DNA from: Nissolia schottii
Lineage: Eukaryota; Streptophyta; Magnoliopsida; Fabales; Fabaceae
Direction: 5' to 3'
DNA length: 64,000 bases
Assembly (NCBI GenBank): GCA_003254905.1
Contig: QANU01053415.1
Location: 62,001 to 126,000 of the forward strand
The notes under the pieces are model-generated. The model was not told the DNA's origin. It did not search any database and saw only the letters and a list, made by a program, of their open reading frames with translations. This document shows, one piece after another, positions 55,672-64,000 of the stretch. Positions within the stretch are counted from its first letter, which is position 1, and each line of letters begins with the position of its first letter. Both the position numbers and the translations under genes were made by a program.

Positions 55672-57411
55672 GATTCTATGAAATGAGAGAGAGAGCACAG
55701 TGCGGTTGAAAGGGATAGATAAATGAAGAAGGGGGGGGGGGGAAAAGAGAGAATAGGGGGGGTGGAGGGGTAATAGAGTTTAATGATGACTTGTGTGTCA
55801 GAGTGACAAATTGGTTACAATCATCATGCATTATATAAAATGGCTATCTTCCTAGGCTTTAAAACAGTCACTGCTTTTGGATTCTTCAAAAGTCCAAATC
55901 TGGTTAACTTTTTTTTGTTTTTTAACCGTGGTTGAGTTTCAAATTTTGTTTGAGGTATATTGCAAGTACATGGTGCTCTCACATGAGTGTATTTTTTTTT
56001 ATTCTTAACTTGTAAGATTAACTCTAACAAATTAGTGTGAAAAAGTTTATAATAATATTAGTTTATAATAATATTATGTAAAATATTAATTTTTTATGTA
56101 CTAACTTTAATTATGTGTTATTAGGTAAGTAAAAGTGATTGTGTTTTATTTTGTTATAATTTTTTTATATAACAACATATGTTTAAATGATAGTGTAAAA
56201 TTTATTGATAATTAGTCTATTATGTAATCGTACCCTGTATATTGGATACATAACTCTTAAAATAATAATGATTACTCAACAAATAGGAACATGATGAGCG
56301 TGATGAGTGAGTTGTACTTTAAGAAATGATAAAGATTCAAATTTTTAAAAATATACTTGTTAGTAGAGAGCTCTTGTGGTTGTAACAATGCTTGAAGATC
56401 AAACTATATATATTAAAGACAAAGGAGAAGAATGATTATAAGGCTAAATACTTTAGAAGTTTAGCTAATGCTGTAAAAGAAAAAATTATAGTCCTATTAA
56501 CGCTCTAATTTGAGTCATTTCTTCTTTTTTCTTCTTTAACTTTGCGTTACATTTCATTTTTTGTTCTGTTAAGAAAGAAACACAGCTTTTTCGGCTGGTT
56601 GACTGTTGACCATGAAGAGAGGAAAGAAAGCGTGGGGAGAGAAGAGTGTTTGATGTCCACGCGCTGGTGAATCATGACCTCATCATATGATGCTGAGGAG
56701 AGAGGGAGATGCATGTGCCATCATTCAAGGGTGGGTCCCACTTTTTGCCAATGGTGAGTGACATGGCTTTTGCAGGGCATGCCAGCGCCCAATTCACGAG
56801 TCCGAAGATTGCATGATCTGTGGGTGGGGTCCACGTCTAGTATGTCAAAAAAATTGAGAGTACTTAGGTAATTTCACCAAACAGGAACTTAAAAAATTAT
56901 ATAATTCTAATCATAATCATACTTGTATGATCCTGAACCAATGTGAATTGATAATAATCGACCTTAGTCTAACACCAAGCAATTCAGTGTAAATCTTCTT
57001 TAGAGATAAGTTTAATAACTCAAATTTAGATACATCTACACTAAAATAAAAGTGAATTTCAGTTGCTAAGACCTAAAAATACTAAAAAACAAAATACACA
57101 ATAAAAATAATAAAATATATATATATATATATATATATCTGACTTTTATCTAAGAATTTCTCTTAACTTGGTTCCTAGAAGTTACGCATTATCTTCTCCT
57201 GTGGATCAAGAGTAGTACATCTCCTAGATTCGCATTGGGTCAATGGGTGCTTTATGTAAAGTACTACGCTGCCATTAACATTTGCCCTTCTTTATTAGAG
57301 AAATGAGAACTGGTGTCCCCCACCCACACAGCCCTAAGAACACTCATAATAATTATAAAAATACTAAAAGTGAATTATATTAAATTTTCAGAAATATTCT
57401 ATCTGTGGTTT
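55672..57411. other. HAT3 upstream region
   Basis: No gene is seen. It contains the G-tract cluster near 55731-55770 and an (AT)n tract at about 57117-57137. Confidence 0.6.
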
Positions 57412-57506
57412 CACGTGTGATGGGGGGTGGTCACGTGGGTAACATGCATGAGGGGGTGTGGTGTGGTGGAATTAGCATGTGAGTGCAGGGCACGTGGCAA
57501 CACGTG
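57412..57506. promoter_or_regulatory. Cluster of four G-boxes upstream of HAT3
   Basis: Perfect CACGTG hexamers start at 57412, 57432, 57491 and 57501. Three have the extended G-box form CACGTGG. A fifth lies at 58385. The cluster is ~1.75 kb upstream of the HAT3 TATA box, and no other gene is recognised on its right within the window. CACGTG is the binding site of bHLH (PIF) and bZIP factors. Confidence 0.6.
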
Positions 57507-59848
57507 GTCCCATAATTGCACTCGTGCGTGTCACTTTGTCGCTCCATAACCAGACACGCACTCTCTCTACAATCATTGGATACTCTCCTAAGTCCCTAAT
57601 AATACTATAATGACTCCCCTTCTACCACATCTCAATCTTCACGCGTGCGACCTACTTCTTCCTTTCTCTATAAACAACAATTATACAAAAGATTACACCA
57701 ATAATAATCTATATTTTGGAGATGATTACGAGGAAGAGGAAATGTCACTCCACCGCTCAATATTAACATTGACGGTTACTTTTAATTTTAATTTTTAGAT
57801 GTATTATTAACATAATATATTTGAGTATAATTTGTATTTAGATATATTAAATTTTCTGTTATACGTACACAAAAAATCATACATCATACATACACCTCAT
57901 ACTTATATACATAAAGTTTGTGTTTTAACTCATGTAATGTTTGTGCACTTAATTAAGTATAGTTGAGAGTATCATTTATAAGTTTGTAATGTTTGTGCAC
58001 TTGTGAGAATAAAGTTTGTGCACTATTAATAGTGTATGTATGGATGTATGAAATTGGATGTACATGTAACATTTTTGTTGAATTAATAATATATTTAAAA
58101 GTTAAAGTGACGGAAATAATGTCTCAATGATAGATTCGTATAACACTAAAAAAATAAGATCATGGTTTGATCACCTTGTAGACCCTGTGATATTTTACTT
58201 TTATCTAGTGAGGAGAAGATCTATCGCTAATTAATTATCACAGGAAGCTAACAAACAAGCAGAATTCATACTTCTTTTAGGTATTTCTAAGTCATATTTG
58301 AGTGAGTTTTGAACCGTTGATCATTGATTCATAAAGGGGTTGGTGGGGGACAATTAATTGTCCAAAGAAGCAGAAGCACACAGGCACGTGTTGCAACCTA
58401 AGGAGGATATATTGAGGGGAATATTTATGGTAACAGTAGTAGTACTATACCATATATGCTCTCCAAGGAGTTCAAAATCGTATTGTGGGTCCCACCGAGC
58501 GTGCATGGGATGCTGCTGGTGTCGAAGTCGGAAGAGATGTGAGGAATTATTGTATGATCACATGAAATTAGATTACCGTCCATCTAATAATACAGTGATA
58601 TTTTAAATAATAAAAATGCAGTAGGTTAATTATTAATTAAAGTTAAAATGTCACTCCTCATGCATGTATCATTTGGTAAAGTAAAAGTTTACCTAAATAC
58701 TTTATGATTATGATTATGTAATAATTTTTTTATATGGGTCTTTGTCGATGATCTTTTGATTGTATTTTGTGGACCCTTTTCATGAGATCAGATCCCATCT
58801 CAGTTCATTGTTGTGTGTGGTGCTTTGATTTTGTAGAGGAATCAATACCCCACTTTTCTATCGTGTTTGGACGTGCTACTCAAATATTCTATTATTATTT
58901 TTTCCTTTCTCTCGAATCCTATTCTTTTATAGTTTCAATAAAGTTAAAATGTAAAGTAAAATGTATTTATAATTTATGCAAATTCACTATAGATAAATAT
59001 AATACAAAGTATGGTGTTCATTTCAAAGTGGTATGTAGTACGTAGCTCAATTAGTGTTGAACTATTGATCATATTCTCTAAGGATGAGTGTAGTGTCATT
59101 TGCTTTATAAGCTTGCAGAATTCATTATCAAATCCAGTCAAGGCTTTTGTTTTGGTCTTAGCCTTATTCCATTTCATGTTGGTTACTTATGGGCTTAATC
59201 TTGCTGAGGTGTTTGGCTTGTAGATCAGCTAAGGCCCAATACTACTGAGATTAAACAGGCTGGCCGTGGCAAAAGATTTTGTGCCCATTTTGGACCAAGT
59301 TCTTTTTATCTATTATATCCATTGCTCAAATTACACAATGACAAGTGGATACTTTTTAGAAATAAATAATTTAAATAGGTGATTGCTAACGAGCTGCTAC
59401 AAAAGGGAAATGTACTGGCATCATTCGTGAGCTGGACAAACCGGAACGCGCCACATGTAAAGTGGCTGTGACGTGTCAAAATGTTTCGTGATCTTTTCAT
59501 TTTTGTCCCAAACATGATTTTTGTCTAACACTTTGACTCCTGAAGAGAATTAATTTATTTTTTGAAAGACTTGCACTTTAATCCCTCGATCAAAAACATT
59601 TGCCACACATATTCCATTTCAATCAAACCCTCTAAATCATTACTAACGAGACATGAACCTTAAAAAAAATAGCAAGAACTCTAATTTCCATAATCGAAAT
59701 CTTCTCTGCATTTATAAGCTTAAAATCAGTCCTTAAAATCGAAATCCCTGATCTCTAATGGAACGCGCAATCTTTCACAGTCACCAGTAAATCTTGATTT
59801 CATATTTTCAATCCCCTTACCTCGCCTTTGCGAAATCATGGAATGTCA
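57507..59848. other. Intergenic, no gene seen
   Basis: AT-rich. Several short frames show no similarity I recognise. Confidence 0.55.
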
Positions 59849-60060
59849 CTACTAGAGAATTGGTATTTAGTGGCGGTCACTTATTAGCAGTTTATAACAA
59901 CTGCCGCCATTCCAGTCATCAAAAGCATATATAGTGGTAGTTCGTTGCAACAACCATGAAGTGCTAACACTTTGAGGCGGTTTGCGTATTCTAGCGGCGG
60001 TTCTTATTCACAATAATAATAAAAAAATGAGAAAAGAAATAAAAAAGAAAAGAAAAAACA
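59849..60060 (+). mobile_element. CACTA transposon terminus (one end)
   Basis: The terminus CACTACTAGAGAATTGG is followed by subterminal motifs 'agtggcggt', 'gaggcggttt' and 'agcggcggttc'. This fits CACTA (En/Spm) ends. The opposite end was not found before the window edge or in the neighbouring sequence. Confidence 0.5.
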
Positions 60061-60080
60061 AAACGAGCAGCACTTCTCAC

Positions 60081-60403
60081 TAGGGCTGTCAAAATGGGTC
60101 CGGTCCGTTTATCCGGTTAAATGGACGGACTTTACATTCAAAAAATAGGCCCGCAAAAATTTTAAAAAAAATTAAACCGGCCCGTTTAAGTCCCGTCCGT
60201 TTGGCCCGCGGACCAGCCCGTGAGCCCATGAATTTTTTTTTTAATTTTTTAAATAATTTTTAAATTTTTTTTATTTTTTTTAAAAAAATAAACAGACTAA
60301 CGGGCGGCCCGTTTAAACCCGTGGATCGACCATAAACGAGTCAGACCCTGAAAATATGCATATTTTTAACCTGGTTCGCATACCGTCCGTTTTGACAGCC
60401 CTA
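60081..60403. mobile_element. hAT-type MITE, 323 bp, with perfect 8-bp target duplication
   Basis: Ends TAGGGCTGTCAAAATGGG and CCGTTTTGACAGCCCTA are inverted repeats. The flanks CTTCTCAC (60073-60080 and 60404-60411) are identical. An 8-bp duplication and TAGGG termini are typical of hAT elements. The interior is A/T homopolymer-rich with 'cccgttta' and 'ggcccg' motifs and has no coding capacity. Confidence 0.88.
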
Positions 60404-61559
60404 CTTCTCACACACACACTTCCTCTGTCTTCTCAACGTGTCAAACAGGGCAAGAGGCGATCCTCCATCTCCAGTGGCGACGACAAATTCGACGTCCTTG
60501 TGAGGGTCCCCTGTCCCTCGCAATCCAAGCTATCCTCGATTATTTGGAATGGGTTGTGTTTCTTTGAATAGTTGTTGCATAATTTGTGTCCATCATTGTC
60601 TTGTTGATGTGCATTTATGGACTGTGGTTGACATTTCTGTGCTGCATTTATTGAAAACTGGTTGCACTTTGGCTGGGAATGCTTGCTGTTCTTTTGTATT
60701 TGGCTTATTTGGATTAATTTTTGTTTTTAAATATAAAATTAGCAGGGATCCACTGGTTGGAGGATAAATGGTACTGGCATTCACCTTCCTTCTGCGATTT
60801 AGGGGTTTTCATCGTGTTTAAAAGATGTGGCACTCAGTTGTATAATGTATATAAATATCATCTCCTTGAAGTAATAGAACATATTTTAGTTGCCAGTCAG
60901 TTGCATATTCTGATTTTGGTCTCAAATGTTGCTAAGTTGCTACCCTGATAAACTTGCTTAGGTTGTTTGAGTCTTCTTATCTTGTAACTATAGTTCTTTA
61001 TTTCCCTTTTTGCAGGTTTCAGAACTTAGTAAGCTAACTACGGTCCAATTTTGATGACATTTACCTGGATCTTATGTATAATCCTATTTCACTATTTATC
61101 TTATTATTACTTTTAACAATTTCTTTCCTGCATAACTTTGTGACAAATTGGTTGGTTCCTGCTCATATTGCCTTACTATAGGGTATTTCAGATTGCTTAC
61201 GGCAGAAGAGCTTTCTGCTTCTCTGGGGGTAAGCATTTTTCCCTCTCATGACTTTATGATTGATTGTTTGAGTACTTTGATTATTGGGACCCCTAGTTGC
61301 TAGATTAGAGTTTAGACTCTTCTAGACTTGGTTAAATATGTCGAACCAAAACTCTTGGCTTGTTCTAGATTTAATATAAGACCAGTGACTCTTGACAAAT
61401 TAAAGTAGCTATTGATAATTATTTTTCTGCATCATAATATATCTTCTTTCAATTACTTTCTCTAGTGCCCCAGAACCATTTTTATTACATAAACTTGACT
61501 TTGGTAAAAATATCTGGAAAATAAGGTTAAATTCTTGAGGCAGGGAAATATTTATATCG
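60404..61559. other. Possible decayed gene fragment, not identified
   Basis: Around 60420-60540 the sequence is less AT-rich and reads SSGDDKFDVLVRVPC-like on the plus strand. Sequence further right has splice-like borders ('tttttgcag' at 61011). No family could be recognised and frames are short, so no CDS is called. Confidence 0.3.
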
Positions 61560-63301
61560 TCATTTTATTCATTTGGTTGGAGAAAAATGCTTACAAAAAT
61601 AGAATTTATTTGAAGAGTAGAGAATATAAAAGGTAGAAGGAAAAAAAAAACTTACACAAGGATTTATACTGGTTCGATTCCTTAATAGGAATCTACGTCC
61701 AGTTTTTCAAACGCCAAAACCAGTTTTCTTTCACACAAATTTCAAGTACAAGAACCAATAGTTCCTTTCACTCAGGAACTCTCAAATCAAAATAGAAACT
61801 TGAAACAAAATCTCTCTCTCAAGCTCTCTGTTACTCGCCAAACAAAAATCTCAAATAACAGATATTTTCCAAAACAATGAAGACACTCAAAACTTCAAAT
61901 CAGAGTATAAAACCAAAATAATTAGAAAGGGAGAAGTGTGTATGTGATGCTCTTGAGACGGAGTATCACGGATGGTCTTTTGCTCTGGTGTCTTGGCTTT
62001 TAGAGTGATCAAGGATCACTCATTTATACTTGATCCTTGAATATTGAAGCTTCAAGATCATCTCCTTTATTTTTGCCATTCTTCCATGATTCCTCCTTGC
62101 CATAGCTCGTGTTCTTTCTTCATTTGTCTTCAATCAGCTCATTTTTCGTTGATGCCTCTTCAAGGGAGTCTTTTACACACGTGCTTCAATCTTTCTCTCT
62201 TGACCGTTGTGAGTAAAGCTTCATTTTCTTGCATCCATCACGTTTTTTTCTAGCTCCCTTTTCACGTGTTTCTTTCTTGACCGTTTGCAAGGAGAGCTTC
62301 TTGTTCCATGAATTTTGCTTTCTAATTTCTTGTATCCATCACGTTTTTAGCTCCCCTTTGTTACGTTATTTTGTCTTTCTTTTGTCCATAAAATCTGCTT
62401 TCCTTTTTGTTCTTTTCTATTTGCCTCATATGTAGCTATATCATAGCCTTTTTCAGTCTAGGAAAGAGAGCTGTTCTTGATAGCTTGATTTCATCCTGTT
62501 GCTATTTTAATAATATACTTTGTTTTCTCTTTCTTTCTTTTGAGAAATTTCAGCTTGTCATAAATGCATCTCTTTCTTTGATTTTCCAGCAGCATATATG
62601 TTTCCTACACGTTTTCCTTTCCCTCCTTTTTGAAATAAGTTTGACTTGATAGCACTATAAAATATTCCTTTTTCTTCACTTTTAGTAAATTTGGGCTGAT
62701 GCACTTTCTTTCCTTAAAATATAGTTTCCTTTGGCAGCTTATATTTCCAATGTAGTTTTGGTCAAGTCATATTCTCTTTCTTTCCATCAAATATTGACGT
62801 ATGATGCTGCTTCCATATTCTTCCATTCTTCACTTAAATGCTAGCAGCCTTATCATATTTCCATCTTATTTTATTTCTTTCCTTTGTTGCCATAGAATCA
62901 TGTTTGTTAGCCGTCCTTTTCTCATGGTCTTGTCTTGTCAAAAGACAAATTGCTAACTACTACTATTTATCCATAAGTTACGGATTACATCCCATACTTT
63001 CTTTGCCTTTGTTGCATGTAATTTGCCGAGGCCCCATCCTTTATTGTTGAATACCTTCCTTGTTTTCCATTTCTTTACAATTTAAATGAGCCACTTTGTC
63101 TTTGTGCTTTTCTTCTCTTGCAATAACACGAATTGAGCTACATATATATGTGTCTTGGGCTTCATCTTATTTCAACTAATTTGGACTAACTTTATTGGGT
63201 CAAAAAGATAAGTTTTGAACCTGAAACACTAGCGCACACATTAGGAAAGTTCATACAATGTTTGTCATCATCAATTTAATTATTTGCAAATTGAATCAAC
63301 A
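61560..63301 (-). mobile_element. Copia-type (SIRE-like) 3' LTR, minus strand
   Basis: On the minus strand a polypurine tract 'aagggggag' at about 63304-63312 is followed within two bases by TGTTGATTC (63301 downward), the usual polypurine tract/LTR start order. A minus-strand TATA (gtataaatgag, about 62022-62032) and an R/U5-like region to about 61560 follow. The exact far end is not resolved. The plus-strand hydrophobic frames at 62044-63050 are translations of this LTR and not genes. Confidence 0.5.
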
Positions 63302-64000
63302 ATCTCCCCCTTAATGACAAACATTTAAGAGAAATTTAGAAAGACTTTAAATATACCTCTTTTGGCTGATTTGCTCTCCCTTAATGCGAACTCCCCTTAA
63401 TGAGAGTTTTCTTGTGTATCCAGAATTTTGGATTTCCTTTCAATCAATTTTGACAGGAGTATTTTATTCTGGAATTTTGTTTAATCTTCAAGATTATCTT
63501 GATTTCTTAATTCAGAAATTCAAGATACCTGATTTCACTTATGAGTGAATAATTTTGAATTTAGTCATTCTTGGTTTCTTCCCCTTTTTTAACGAGAAAG
63601 GGAAGATACAAGATGGGCCTCACACACATGCAGGCATACATTATCATGCAATGAGATAGTCCAAGTCCATTCAAATTCAATCTTCACATATAACACATAA
63701 TGACTAGGATAATCTCCAATGAATACATTATAGTTTGAAAGTTTGAGTACATGTGTATGCACGTGAAATATTTAAATGTGATTTTAGTGTGTGAAAAAAA
63801 TTATATAGTAATATTTTAATTACATAAAAAATTATTTTGGAGATAAGTTAAAAAATTTTAGGAGAGTTGAAAAATTTTAGGAGATAAGTTGAAAAATTTT
63901 AGGAGACAATTTAGGAGACAAGTTCTGTATATACCTGATATTTTACCTGTTGATGTTTCTTGGTGCGTGCTCCTTTTATTCTCCCCCTTTTGTCATCAAG
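63302..64000 (-). mobile_element. Retrotransposon 3' internal region, cut by window edge
   Basis: Sequence between the LTR start and the window end. At 63980-63995 a second purine block (minus 'gacaaaagggggagaataaa') resembles the non-coding stretch downstream of pol in SIRE-like copia elements. Three short repeats of 'ttaggagataagttgaaaaattt' lie at 63838-63910. Pol itself would lie outside the window. Confidence 0.4.

Noticed and set aside
58358..58606. Plus-strand frame of 82 residues with Cys-rich end
   Set aside because: No recognised similarity, no splice or codon support, and surrounding sequence is non-coding in character.
62044..63050. Chain of hydrophobic plus-strand frames resembling a membrane protein
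   Set aside because: Produced by T-rich antisense of the copia-type LTR; frames shift and share no family motif.

Overview
This is AT-rich nuclear plant DNA: split genes with canonical GT/AG introns, long intergenic stretches full of retrotransposon, MULE, Helitron, hAT and SINE sequence, and proteins that are clearly plant (PIN-LIKES carrier, UGT72 glucosyltransferase, chloroplast FKBP20-2, HD-Zip II factor, ARPC5A). The protein flavour and repeats fit a dicot and probably a legume, but that is inference.

Left third (1-15.5 kb): almost gene-free. An open frame from the window edge with an acidic tail is split by a 3,427-bp solo LTR (228-3654) flanked by a perfect CCACG duplication. Then come an orphan GDSL-lipase exon (about 5987-6154), an unusual satellite (about 7243-8888) whose roughly 177-bp unit is a trimer of roughly 59-bp subunits and which has an inverted-orientation stretch at its left edge, and a second old LTR end (9240-9986).

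Centre-left (15.6-26.8 kb): a complete 10-exon PILS gene (+), a partial tandem duplication containing a PILS exon 6-8 fragment, and two copies of a small unrecognised gene with an N-myristoylation-like start (copy A loses its last exon at an N; copy B is complete, 197 aa). Single Ns at 20682 and 21838 sit on the duplication joints, so assembly error is possible. A 5-exon gene of unknown function (451 aa, minus strand) follows.

Centre (27.9-32.2 kb): a 4.35-kb MULE with terminal inverted repeats of about 150-170 bp carrying a decayed plant mobile domain (PMD) gene, itself split by a 1,191-bp solo LTR with perfect 5-bp duplications.

Centre-right (33-44.2 kb): the gene-dense part: FKBP20-2 (-), intronless UGT72 (-), an intronless DUF761 protein (-) and ARPC5A (+). 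HAT3 (-) lies at 52.8-55.4 kb. FKBP20-2, the DUF761 gene and HAT3 recall the Arabidopsis neighbours At3g60370-At3g60390 (from memory), so this looks like an old collinear block opened up by transposons. Between ARPC5A and HAT3 sits a decayed Ty3/gypsy chromovirus (about 45.3-51.0 kb, minus) carrying a 523-bp solo LTR and a 1,663-bp Helitron whose insertion point can be read to the base.

Right end (55.5-64 kb): the HAT3 upstream region with a cluster of four CACGTG G-boxes, a CACTA terminus, a hAT-type MITE with a perfect 8-bp duplication, and a copia-type LTR running into the window edge. I see no undescribed multi-gene system. The most unusual items are the higher-order satellite, the N-bounded tandem duplication, the UGT catalytic-Asp replacement and the HAT3 G-box cluster.
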